DNA of 64,000 bases from an uncultured Eubacterium sp. (GTDB lineage Bacteria > Bacillota > Clostridia > Lachnospirales > Lachnospiraceae): contig CAJTMV010000002.1 of NCBI GenBank assembly GCA_910577225.1, forward strand, positions 124,001 through 188,000, written 5' to 3'. Below, piece after piece: positions 16,552 through 24,721 of the stretch (within the stretch, counting starts at the first letter, position 1; each line of letters starts with the position of its first letter). The notes under the pieces were generated by a model. The model made no database searches. It saw only the letters and a list, made by a program, of their open reading frames with translations, and had not been told where the DNA came from. The translations under genes and the position numbers were made by a program.

Positions 16552-18207
16552 TTACGCATTCAAAATCGCCTCCAGCAGTTCCGGAATAAACTGCTTCTTT
16601 CTGGACACCACACCGCGCAGACGATAGCAGCCGTTCATTTTTTGTTTGTAAAATGCTCTTTCTACTGCCGCATCCGCCCCCTTGCCTTCACAAATCAGAT
16701 AAGTAGTTTCATTTAAAATATCCGTAAGCATAATAAATATCATATGGAGCCCCCGCTCTTCCATCATCACCGACTGATACGACGTGATTCTTTCTTTTAC
16801 GTCTGCCAGTTCATCTTTACTCATCGCGCTGATCTGGCTGACTCCAAACAGAACGTCTCCGGCTGTAAACGTCTTAAAATCCTGATAACAGATTTCTTCC
16901 GCCGTCTTCGACTGGAAATTGCTGCCCGCGCGAAACATCTCGTTTGCATGCTGTTCCATATCGATTCCCGCTATTTCAGCAAGTTTGTTCGCTGCCTGCA
17001 CATCCAGTTCCGTGCAGGTCGGAGAACGAAACAGCAGCGTATCCGAAATAATCGCGGAACACAGCAGACCGGCAATCGGCTTTGTAATTTTGACGCCGTT
17101 CTCCTGATACATCTGCCAGATAATCGTAGATGTGCATCCCACCGGCTGATTGCGGAACATCACCGGTACCGGCGTTTCCAGACTTCCGATTTTATGATGA
17201 TCGATAATACCTAAAATGTCCGCATTGTCAATCCCATGAACCGCCTGCTGACGTTCGTTATGATCGACCAGAACAATCCGCTTTTTTTGCATATTTAACA
17301 AGTTTCGTCTGGAAATCATACCAATATAACACCCGTCATGATCCAATATCGGAAAATCCCGGTGCCGGTCTTTGGACATAACTTCCCGGACGTCGTCCAC
17401 ATAATCTTCGATTTCAAATTTTTTCAGATTTTTCCTGCGCATAAACTGTTTGATCGGCATGCTCTGCATAATCAGACGGGATACGGTAAACGGATCATAT
17501 GGCGTACTGATAATCACACATTCCTTATCTTCTGCCTCGCTTAATATCTGCTTGGATACCTGTGTTCCGCCGCAGATAATCATGCAGCTGGCCTTGTGCT
17601 TTAACGCGCACTTTTGCATACTCTCTCTGTCGCCCAGAATTACGAGATCATCTTTTTCGATACTTTCTTCCGCCATCGGCAGACTGTCTGCGGCTACGAT
17701 TACTTTGCCGCGTATGTACCGGCCGTGCTCATTGCCGACCAGAATCGTTCCATTGAGTGTTTCGATCATATTTTTATACGGCGTACGCGCTTTCGCCAGA
17801 ATCCTTGTATCCAGCACATCCATATAGGACTCGGCGATATCTCCGTTGACAATCAGTCCGAGCAGCTCGTTATTCTCACCTGTAATCGGCAGCGTTACGA
17901 CTTTGCTCGTCGTCATCAGCTCCCATGCCCTTTTTAGCGAAATGCTGCTGCTTACCCCGATCGTACGGCGAAACGCGATATCTTTTAACTGCGTACGCAC
18001 ATCGTCCACATAAGCCGGCGCCTTTACTTTAAATTTTCTCAATACATATTTTGTCTCTTCATTCAGATTGCCCGCTCTTTTTGGTTCATATTTTGTTTCT
18101 GATAAATGATTCTGCAGATCCGCGTAGGCAACTGCCGCGCAGATCGAATCTGTATCCGGATTTCTGTGTCCGATCACCCACACTGCATTTTCCTGTTCAA
18201 AATCCAT
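16552..18207 (-). CDS. ppaC: CBS/DRTGG-regulated manganese-dependent inorganic pyrophosphatase
   Basis: A 551-residue family II pyrophosphatase that hydrolyses PPi in the cytoplasm. The DHH phosphoesterase domain begins WVIGHRNPDTDSICAA and resumes after an insert of about 240 residues with GIIDHHKIGSLETP; the C-terminal DHHA2 part carries GVVSRKKQFIPELL. The insert holds CBS 1 (about 70-125), a DRTGG domain (about 130-245) and CBS 2 (about 250-305). In studied homologues this insert binds adenine nucleotides that inhibit or activate the enzyme. The start codon directly abuts the stop of the upstream coiled-coil gene (TAAATG), indicating coupled translation. Confidence 0.94.
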   Translation of the reverse strand: MDFEQENAVWVIGHRNPDTDSICAAVAYADLQNHLSETKYEPKRAGNLNEETKYVLRKFKVKAPAYVDDVRTQLKDIAFRRTIGVSSSISLKRAWELMTTSKVVTLPITGENNELLGLIVNGDIAESYMDVLDTRILAKARTPYKNMIETLNGTILVGNEHGRYIRGKVIVAADSLPMAEESIEKDDLVILGDRESMQKCALKHKASCMIICGGTQVSKQILSEAEDKECVIISTPYDPFTVSRLIMQSMPIKQFMRRKNLKKFEIEDYVDDVREVMSKDRHRDFPILDHDGCYIGMISRRNLLNMQKKRIVLVDHNERQQAVHGIDNADILGIIDHHKIGSLETPVPVMFRNQPVGCTSTIIWQMYQENGVKITKPIAGLLCSAIISDTLLFRSPTCTELDVQAANKLAEIAGIDMEQHANEMFRAGSNFQSKTAEEICYQDFKTFTAGDVLFGVSQISAMSKDELADVKERITSYQSVMMEERGLHMIFIMLTDILNETTYLICEGKGADAAVERAFYKQKMNGCYRLRGVVSRKKQFIPELLEAILNA

Positions 18208-19995
18208 TTAAAACACCCCTAACTCCATCAATACCAATACGACGACTCCGGCCAGATCTAAAATGCCAAACAGGATCAGCCAGTAAATATATTTTTTTAC
18301 CGGCTTGATACTCTTCTCGCTAACCCCGACTTTTTCAAATAATGGCTTTTGTTCTTCGATCAGATCTTTCATATTGCGAAAGACTTTCACATCTTCGGTA
18401 TGTATCTTTTGCGAAAGTTCTTCTTTCAGTCCGGATACCTGTCCGTTGATCTCATCGATCGTCTGTCTGACTTCCTCGGACTGCTGGGACATCTGCTCGA
18501 CTTCTTTGTGAATCTGCCTTCCGGCTTCTGCCGTCATCTGCTCCATTGCCTTGCGGCTGCTGTCCGTTAACGCAGCGAGTTCGCTGCGGTTTTCCTCGGA
18601 CATCCGGTTCATATGCATCGTCATCTGATCAAACTGTTCGGTTACATACCCGGTCATCTGACTCATCCGGTTTGTAAATTCACCGGTCATTTCCAAAAAA
18701 TTGTTTTTTGTTTCTGCATTCAGCTGACTGACATGTTCCGCCAGATGCGATGACATCTGGTTCATGCCGGTTCTCGTTTCCTCCTGATACTGATCCAGAC
18801 GGTCGTTCACCTGTGAAAACCCATCCCAGGCCCCCTGTGCCATCGCCCCGATCTGATTCGTTACATTCGACGCCATCTGCTCATATCCGGCACGCGTCTC
18901 CTGTGCCATCGCATGAATCTGCCCGGTCACGGATGCGTTCATCTGCTCCATCCCGGCTCTTGTCTCCTGCGCGACCGCTCCGATCTGGCTGTTGATGCCT
19001 TCGGTCATATACTCGATGCCGCTGCGGTTTTCCCGCGTCATTGTTCCCATCTGCGCAGACAAATCCTCATAATAACGTCCGATCGTATCTTTCGTTTCTA
19101 CATCCATGGCACGAATCTGCTCCGTCAAATTTGATGACATCTGACCGATACTGTCATGGTTGTCCTGCTTTATCTGTTGCATCTGACCCGTCAGATCCGA
19201 CGCCAGATGTGTCATCTGTTCCGCCGACTCCGCAGCCATCTGATCCATCCGGCCGGTCACCTCGCTGGTCATCCCGGCGATATTCTGCCTTGTCTCGCCT
19301 GTCATGCGTTCCATCTGACCGCTGATATCCGCAGTCATTCCGGCGATACTTTCTCTCGTCTCGCCTGTCATCTTCCCGATCTGACTGGTCACTTCCGCGG
19401 TCATTCCGGCGATGCTTTCCCTTGTCTCGCCCGTTACCCTTCCGATCTGTTCAGTCACTTCCGCGGTCATTCCGGCGATACTTTCTCTTGTCTCGCCTGC
19501 CATCCTACCGATCTGACCGGTCACTTCCGCGGTCATTCCGCTGATACTTTCCCTTGCCTCACTGGTCATTGTTCCAATCTGGCCGGTAATTGTATCTGAC
19601 ATTTGTGAAATTTTATCTGTCGTCTGTCTGTTTAAATGCCAGATCTGCGCAGAAGCATCTTCTGTCAGTCTGTCTACGGTCGTCTGCAGCTGCGAGATCA
19701 GCTGATCCATCTGCTGCCCGACACCTGTTAACAGCTGATCAGCCTGTGTCTGGCGATTTGTAATCACTTCTTCCAGCTCATTCGCCTGATCCTGCTTTTC
19801 ATCTACAAGTAATTGCAGTTCCTGCACCTTAACTTCTTTGGAATCCAAAAGAGTCTGCAGCTGCTTTGCTTTTTCACGGAATTCGTCAATCTGCTTTAGT
19901 AAATAATCTTCCTTCTTCATCGCACGCTGTCTCCGCTCTCTCTCCTGCTTTATCCTGTTCATTCCAAGAGCAGTATCATTACCCCTCTGATTCAT
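18208..19995 (-). CDS. Tail-anchored coiled-coil protein with 22-residue repeats
   Basis: A 595-residue protein. After a basic N-terminus (residues 1-40) a coiled coil (40-110) leads into about fifteen copies of a 22-residue amphipathic repeat of the type TGQIGRMAGETRESIAGMTAEV, recalling apolipoprotein A/E-like repeats, from about residue 130 to 500. A second coiled coil follows, and a single C-terminal membrane helix (YIYWLILFGILDLAGVVVLV) ends the protein, so it is probably anchored to the membrane with the repeats in the cytoplasm. Start ATG 19993-19995 has GGAGG 8 bp before it; an upstream in-frame GTG lacks one. First gene of the operon with ppaC. Function unknown; the length of the repeat region probably differs between strains. 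Confidence 0.85.
   Translation of the reverse strand: MNQRGNDTALGMNRIKQERERRQRAMKKEDYLLKQIDEFREKAKQLQTLLDSKEVKVQELQLLVDEKQDQANELEEVITNRQTQADQLLTGVGQQMDQLISQLQTTVDRLTEDASAQIWHLNRQTTDKISQMSDTITGQIGTMTSEARESISGMTAEVTGQIGRMAGETRESIAGMTAEVTEQIGRVTGETRESIAGMTAEVTSQIGKMTGETRESIAGMTADISGQMERMTGETRQNIAGMTSEVTGRMDQMAAESAEQMTHLASDLTGQMQQIKQDNHDSIGQMSSNLTEQIRAMDVETKDTIGRYYEDLSAQMGTMTRENRSGIEYMTEGINSQIGAVAQETRAGMEQMNASVTGQIHAMAQETRAGYEQMASNVTNQIGAMAQGAWDGFSQVNDRLDQYQEETRTGMNQMSSHLAEHVSQLNAETKNNFLEMTGEFTNRMSQMTGYVTEQFDQMTMHMNRMSEENRSELAALTDSSRKAMEQMTAEAGRQIHKEVEQMSQQSEEVRQTIDEINGQVSGLKEELSQKIHTEDVKVFRNMKDLIEEQKPLFEKVGVSEKSIKPVKKYIYWLILFGILDLAGVVVLVLMELGVF
19250..19585 (-). repeat. 66-bp tandem coding repeats in the coiled-coil gene
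   Basis: About five near-identical 66-bp units (22 codons each) lie head to tail, recognisable by the recurring plus-strand text TCCGCGGTCATTCCGGCGAT. The more diverged copies on either side continue the same period at the protein level. High nucleotide identity here, against protein-level-only similarity elsewhere, points to recent expansion or homogenisation. Confidence 0.85.
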
Positions 19996-20048
19996 ATGGT
20001 TGTTCCTCCGCACAGTTTTTACTGTATTTTATGGAATTGTTTCAATAT

Positions 20049-20077
20049 ATTTTATCATTTGCAAAGGACTTTGTAAA
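20049..20077 (-). promoter_or_regulatory. Promoter of the coiled-coil/ppaC operon
   Basis: TTTACA (20072-20077) and TAAAAT (20049-20054) on the minus strand are 17 bp apart, about 55 bp before the gene start. The same hexamers, spacing and ATGATAAAAT context occur at the PFOR promoter. Confidence 0.65.
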
Positions 20078-20170
20078 CCGAATTTTCAAATTGACAGTGA
20101 AATCCAGCCAGCTCCCGTTACGGTTCACAGGTAAATCTGCATTACTTTCAGGGAGAAGAAGACGGCAGAA

Positions 20171-20203
20171 AAAACCCGCTGTACTTTACATACAGCGGGT
20201 TTT
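20171..20203 (-). terminator. Terminator of the PFOR gene
   Basis: A perfect 13-bp stem (AAAACCCGCTGTA and complement) with a 7-nt loop, followed on the minus strand by a T run, 67 bp after the PFOR stop codon. A strong intrinsic terminator. Confidence 0.9.
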
Positions 20204-20269
20204 CTGCGTCATACATCCGTCCTGCATCTGCGTCTGCCGCAAATCGATTCGAATGCATGATTCATATTC

Positions 20270-23200
20270 TTATTTATAAAGCTCAACCAGTCTCTCTAAG
20301 TGTGTATAGCGAGCCTTTGCAGCTTCTTCGGATTCTTTGAACAGTTTTTCTGCGCGATCCGGGAAAGATCTTGCAAGACGGCTGTAACGTGTCTCGTTGT
20401 TTAAGAATTCCTGATAGGTACCGTCGCCCGGTTTGGATGCCAGTGTAAACGGATTCTTTCCTTCTGCCTTTAATGCAGGATTGAAAGTGAACAGATTCCA
20501 GTATCCGGCAGCAACCGCTTTCTTCATTTCATCCTGGCAGTGGTTCATGCCGCCTTTTACGCCGTGCAGCTCACATGGAGCGTAGCCGATGATCAGTGAC
20601 GGACCGTTGTACGCTTCTGCTTCTGCAATTACTTTTACAGCGTGCGCCATATTTGCGCCAAGCGCGATCTGTGCCACATATACATAACCATAGCTCATTG
20701 CAATGTCAGCAAGGCTCTTCTTGCTTACATCTTTACCTGCTGCTGCAAACTGGCATACTTCACCGATATTGGAAGCCTTGGAAGCCTGGCCGCCTGTATT
20801 GGAATACATTTCTGTATCGAATACCATTACGTTTACGTTTTCGCCGGAAGCAAGCACATGGTCTAATCCGCCAAAGCCGATATCATATGCCCATCCGTCG
20901 CCGCCGAAGATCCAGATGGATTTCTTAGCGAGGTAATCTTTCTTATCGACAGCTGCCGCCGCATCCGGACATCCGGCTGCCGCCGCTTTTTCGAGTTCAG
21001 CTACAAGAGCTTCTGCTGCAGGTGTATTTGCTTTGGTATCATCCTTTGTTTCGATGAATTTAGCAAATGCATCTTTTAATGCAGCGTCTGCTTTGTCAGA
21101 TTCTGCACATTTCTTAGCGCTTGCAATCGCCTGGTCACGAAGTACCTGCTGGCCGATCTGCATACCAAGACCGTGTTCTGCATTATCTTCAAATAAAGAG
21201 TTTGCCCATGCCGGTCCCTTTTTGGAATCTTTGTGTACCGTATATGGCGATGTAGCTGCAGGGCCGCCCCAGATAGAAGAACATCCGGTTGCGTTGGAAA
21301 TATACATATGCTCGCCAAACAGCTGTGTAATCAGTCTTGCATAAGATGTCTCTGCACAGCCTGCACAGGAGCCTGAGAACTCGAGTAACGGCTGGTTAAA
21401 CTGAGAACCTTTTACCGTATTGTCAGCTGGCATTCCAGGTTTCTTGCCTACGTTTGCTACAAGATAATCAAATACCGGCTGCTCTGCTGCCTGTGATTCC
21501 TGCGGTACCATTTCGATCGCGCCAACCGGACAAACCGTAATACATTCGCCGCATCCCATACAGTCTAACGGAGATACGCTCATAGTATACTTGTATTCGC
21601 CAGCTTTTGGTTTCATATCTGCCAGTTTGATGTTATCCGGAGCTGCTTTTACTTCTTCGTCGCTTAACATAAACGGACGAATAGTCGCATGCGAACATAC
21701 AAATGCACACTGGTTACACTGGATACATTTTTCAGCGCTCCATGTAGGAACGGTTACTGCTGTACCACGTTTCTCATATGCAGATGCGCCATGCTCGAAC
21801 TGTCCGTCCGGATTGCCCATAAATGCAGATACCGGAAGGCTGTCGCCGTCCATAATGGAAATCGGCTCCATAAGCTCTTTTACCATCTTCACTGTTTCCG
21901 GACGTCCTGTTAACTCTGCCGGAGCCGGATCTGGCTGCGGATTTGACCAGGAAGCAGGAATTTCTACTTTATGTACTGCGTCTACGCCGGCGTCGATTGC
22001 TTTGTAGTTCATTTCTACAATAGCGTCGCCCTTCTTGCCGTAAGATTTCTTTGCAGCCTGTTTCATAAAGTCTACTGCGTCGTCGATCGGCATTACGTTA
22101 GCCAGCTTGAAGAAAGCAGACTGTAAGATTGTATTGGTACGTTTGCCCATACCGATCTCGATCGCTTTGTCAATTGCGTTAATTGTATATAACTGAATGT
22201 TGTTATCAGCAATGTATTTCTTTGCTTCTGCATTTAAATGATGCTCTAACTCTTCATCAGACCACTGGCAGTTAATCATAAATACGCCGCCTGGTTTTAC
22301 GTCCTGAACCATCTTAAAGCCTTTGTTTACATATGCAGGATTGTGGCATGCCACGAAATCTGCCTGATTGATGTAATATGGGCTTCTGATCGGCTTGTCG
22401 CCAAAACGCAGATGGGAAATGGTAACGCCGCCTGTTTTCTTGGAGTCATACTGGAAGTATGCCTGGATAAATTTATCCGTATGGTCGCCGATGATCTTTG
22501 TAGAGTTCTTATTCGCGCCTACTGTACCGTCGCCGCCAAGACCCCAGAACTTGCACTCTACAGTGCCTTCTGCAGCTGTAATCGGCGCTGGTTTTACTTC
22601 TGGTAAGCTCAGGTTTGTAACGTCGTCCACGATACCGATTGTGAAACGAGGCTTTGGATCGTCTTTCTCTAATTCTTTGTATACAGCGAATACAGAGGAA
22701 GGCGGTGTGTCTTTGGAACCAAGACCGTAGCGTCCGCCTGTTAATACGATCGTATCCAGACCTGCTTCACGCAGAGTTGCGGCTACGTCCAGGTATAATG
22801 GATCGCCTAAGGAACCCGGCTCTTTGGTTCTGTCTAATACAGCTACTTTCTTCACTGTCTTCGGAAGTACTTTTGTAAATGCTTCCGGAACCCATGGACG
22901 ATATAAGCGTACTTTTACGAGGCCGACTTTTTCACCCTTAGCCACTAAGTAATCGATGACTTCTTCTGCAACGTCGTTGATCGAACCCATTGCTACGATA
23001 ACACGTTCTGCATCTTCTGCGCCATAGTAGTTGAACAGGTCGTAGTTTGTGCCGAGTTTTTCATTGATTTTGGACATATATTTGGATACGACTGCCGGCA
23101 GCTCGTCATATACCTTGTTGCATGCCTCACGATGCTGGAAGAATACGTCTCCGTTCTCGTGGGAACCGCGCATTGCCGGATGTTCCGGATTCAGCGCATG

Positions 23201-23815
23201 GTCGCGGAATGCTTTCACTGCATCCATATTGCACATTTCTTTTAAGTCTGCGTAATCCCAGGTTTCGATCTTTTGAATCTCATGAGATGTACGGAATCCG
23301 TCGAAGAAGTTTAAGAACGGAACTTTGCCTTCAATCGTTGCCAGATGCGCAACTGGGCTTAAATCCATAACTTCCTGCGGGTTTGTCTCACATAACATAG
23401 CAAAGCCAGTCTGACGGCAGGCATATACGTCGCTATGGTCACCGAAAATATTCAAAGACTGTGTAGAAACCGTACGTGCAGATACATCAAATACGCATGG
23501 AAGCTGCTCGCCAGCAATTTTATACATATTCGGGATCATAAGCAGCAGACCCTGAGAAGCGGTAAAGGTTGTTGTCAGCGCACCTGCTGCAAGAGAACCG
23601 TGTACGGCGCCTGCTGCACCTGCTTCTGATTCCATTTCTACTACTTTAACCTGATTTCCGAAGATGTTGTCCTGTCCTGCCGCAGACCACTGATCAACAG
23701 TATCTGCCATTGGGCTGGATGGGGTGATCGGGTAAATAGCTGCGACTTCAGTATACGCATATGCTACATGAGCTGCAGCTGTATTACCGTCCATAGATTT
23801 TTTTGCTCTAGGCAT
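20270..23815 (-). CDS. nifJ: Pyruvate:ferredoxin (flavodoxin) oxidoreductase
   Basis: A 1181-residue single-chain PFOR that splits pyruvate with CoA into acetyl-CoA, CO2 and reduced ferredoxin, the central fermentation step of anaerobic Clostridia. All domains are present in order: pyrimidine-binding domain (MDGNTAAAHVAYAYTEVAAI), transketolase-C-like domain, gamma domain, the two-cluster ferredoxin domain (CIQCNQCAFVCSHATIRP and CMGCGECITVCPVGAIEM), and the TPP domain with its extra cluster cysteines in GSCAGCAETSYARL and the motif FGGDGWAYDIGFGG. Length is normal. Codon use is visibly more biased than in neighbours, consistent with high expression. It has its own promoter and terminator, so it is monocistronic. 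Confidence 0.98.
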   Translation of the reverse strand: MPRAKKSMDGNTAAAHVAYAYTEVAAIYPITPSSPMADTVDQWSAAGQDNIFGNQVKVVEMESEAGAAGAVHGSLAAGALTTTFTASQGLLLMIPNMYKIAGEQLPCVFDVSARTVSTQSLNIFGDHSDVYACRQTGFAMLCETNPQEVMDLSPVAHLATIEGKVPFLNFFDGFRTSHEIQKIETWDYADLKEMCNMDAVKAFRDHALNPEHPAMRGSHENGDVFFQHREACNKVYDELPAVVSKYMSKINEKLGTNYDLFNYYGAEDAERVIVAMGSINDVAEEVIDYLVAKGEKVGLVKVRLYRPWVPEAFTKVLPKTVKKVAVLDRTKEPGSLGDPLYLDVAATLREAGLDTIVLTGGRYGLGSKDTPPSSVFAVYKELEKDDPKPRFTIGIVDDVTNLSLPEVKPAPITAAEGTVECKFWGLGGDGTVGANKNSTKIIGDHTDKFIQAYFQYDSKKTGGVTISHLRFGDKPIRSPYYINQADFVACHNPAYVNKGFKMVQDVKPGGVFMINCQWSDEELEHHLNAEAKKYIADNNIQLYTINAIDKAIEIGMGKRTNTILQSAFFKLANVMPIDDAVDFMKQAAKKSYGKKGDAIVEMNYKAIDAGVDAVHKVEIPASWSNPQPDPAPAELTGRPETVKMVKELMEPISIMDGDSLPVSAFMGNPDGQFEHGASAYEKRGTAVTVPTWSAEKCIQCNQCAFVCSHATIRPFMLSDEEVKAAPDNIKLADMKPKAGEYKYTMSVSPLDCMGCGECITVCPVGAIEMVPQESQAAEQPVFDYLVANVGKKPGMPADNTVKGSQFNQPLLEFSGSCAGCAETSYARLITQLFGEHMYISNATGCSSIWGGPAATSPYTVHKDSKKGPAWANSLFEDNAEHGLGMQIGQQVLRDQAIASAKKCAESDKADAALKDAFAKFIETKDDTKANTPAAEALVAELEKAAAAGCPDAAAAVDKKDYLAKKSIWIFGGDGWAYDIGFGGLDHVLASGENVNVMVFDTEMYSNTGGQASKASNIGEVCQFAAAGKDVSKKSLADIAMSYGYVYVAQIALGANMAHAVKVIAEAEAYNGPSLIIGYAPCELHGVKGGMNHCQDEMKKAVAAGYWNLFTFNPALKAEGKNPFTLASKPGDGTYQEFLNNETRYSRLARSFPDRAEKLFKESEEAAKARYTHLERLVELYK

Positions 23816-23863
23816 TGTAATTATCCTCCTTCTTTATTTGCCGCATAGCGACTTTATGTTACA

Positions 23864-23892
23864 ATTTTATCATTTAATTTGTCGATTGTAAA
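23864..23892 (-). promoter_or_regulatory. Promoter of the PFOR gene
   Basis: TTTACA (23887-23892) and TAAAAT (23864-23869) on the minus strand with 17-bp spacing, about 50 bp before the start codon, which itself has AAGGAGGATAA upstream. Confidence 0.7.
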
Positions 23893-24445
23893 GATTGTTA
23901 GTTGTATAAATCGGAGTGCAATTTACTTTTTTTTGGAAAAAGCCATCGTCAGACTGCACAAAATCTTTGTTTTTACGAAAAGCCGGATATAAAAACTGCC
24001 GGCTTTCATGGACAGCCTTCCTGCACTTATCTTATGTGCGGGTTATGAAGATTATGACAATCGTTTTTAAAATCGTCGTTTTGCTTGCAGTTCCTTATCT
24101 GCTCAGCGTTAAATAAACTCATCATAATCGTTACTACCTCCGCTTCTCTGCTCATCAGATATTCTTTTCCTTACCTCGAAATCAATATCTTCACCGTTAA
24201 AAAATTCTTTAGACAATGATATTTTATCCGGTTTTCTGCCTGTATTTCCCGTGAAAATTATATATCATTCAGATTTCGGCATTTTTCTGCTCTTATACAG
24301 GCTCTGGCCTGTTCGCTCAAAATATGAACATTATCTATCGTTACAATATCTGGTTTCACTGCAATAGATAAATTTCTGGCATCCAAACTCCCGGCATAAA
24401 GTAAATATAGATTCATAAATAAAGTATAAAAATTTTTGCGAATGA
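23893..24445. other. AT-rich gene-free stretch
   Basis: No convincing gene. Short frames exist (a 66-codon plus frame ending in a hydrophobic stretch, a 64-codon minus frame) but lack good ribosome-binding sites and recognisable content. I see no RNA gene or repeat here. Confidence 0.5.
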
Positions 24446-24474
24446 TTGACATAGAATGATTTTGTTCGTATAAT
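24446..24474 (+). promoter_or_regulatory. Perfect consensus sigma-70-type promoter
   Basis: TTGACA (24446-24451), a 17-bp spacer and TATAAT (24469-24474) match the consensus at every position. The transcript would begin near 24481 and run about 240 nt before the ABC-F start, covering a small ribosome-bound-looking ORF. Confidence 0.85.
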
Positions 24475-24504
24475 ATTTCTATATAGTATACAGGAGATTC
24501 TCTT

Positions 24505-24576
24505 ATGCCACCTGATCTATACTGGTTTCACCCATATTGCAGCTCCCCCGAATTTTCACAGCAGACTTGCAAATAA
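24505..24576 (+). CDS. Possible 23-residue leader peptide of the ABC-F gene
   Basis: An ATG with AGGAGA at a suitable distance opens a 23-codon frame (MPPDLYWFHPYCSSPEFSQQ...) about 24 nt after the start expected from the consensus promoter. Transcripts of ABC-F ribosome-protection genes are often controlled by translated leader peptides, so this is a reasonable candidate. The downstream 24599-24668 inverted repeat could be part of an attenuator. There is no direct evidence of translation, and a chance ORF of this size cannot be excluded. Confidence 0.35.
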   Translation: MPPDLYWFHPYCSSPEFSQQTCK

Positions 24577-24598
24577 TGAAGCAACTCCCCTCTTTCCA

Positions 24599-24668
24599 CC
24601 AGCCGCTACAAATTTCCGTTTTTCCTTGAAATTACACCCATTTTATGTATAATAATAAAAGCGGCTGG
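24599..24668 (+). repeat. Inverted repeat spanning the second ABC-F promoter
   Basis: CCAGCCGCT (24599-24607) and AGCGGCTGG (24660-24668) are perfect complements 52 bp apart. In a transcript from the upstream promoter they could pair into a long hairpin ending about 50 nt before the ABC-F start. The right arm covers the start point expected for the second promoter. Confidence 0.6.
24626..24653 (+). promoter_or_regulatory. Second promoter before the ABC-F gene
   Basis: TTGAAA (24626-24631), a 16-bp spacer and TATAAT (24648-24653). Transcription from here would bypass the possible leader peptide. Confidence 0.6.
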
Positions 24669-24721
24669 AAACTTCTTAATCAATAATTGAAAAATAAAAC
24701 TGTGAAAATGAGGATTTGAAT

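Noticed and set aside
23916..24116. 66-codon ORF ending in a hydrophobic stretch (MTIVFKIVVLLAVPYLL)
   Set aside because: No ribosome-binding site before either Met and an odd composition upstream; a toxin-like peptide was considered, but there is no supporting promoter or antisense RNA signal.
24258..24452. 64-codon minus-strand ORF in the PFOR to ABC-F gap
   Set aside because: Its start overlaps the consensus promoter of the opposite strand and it lacks a ribosome-binding site.
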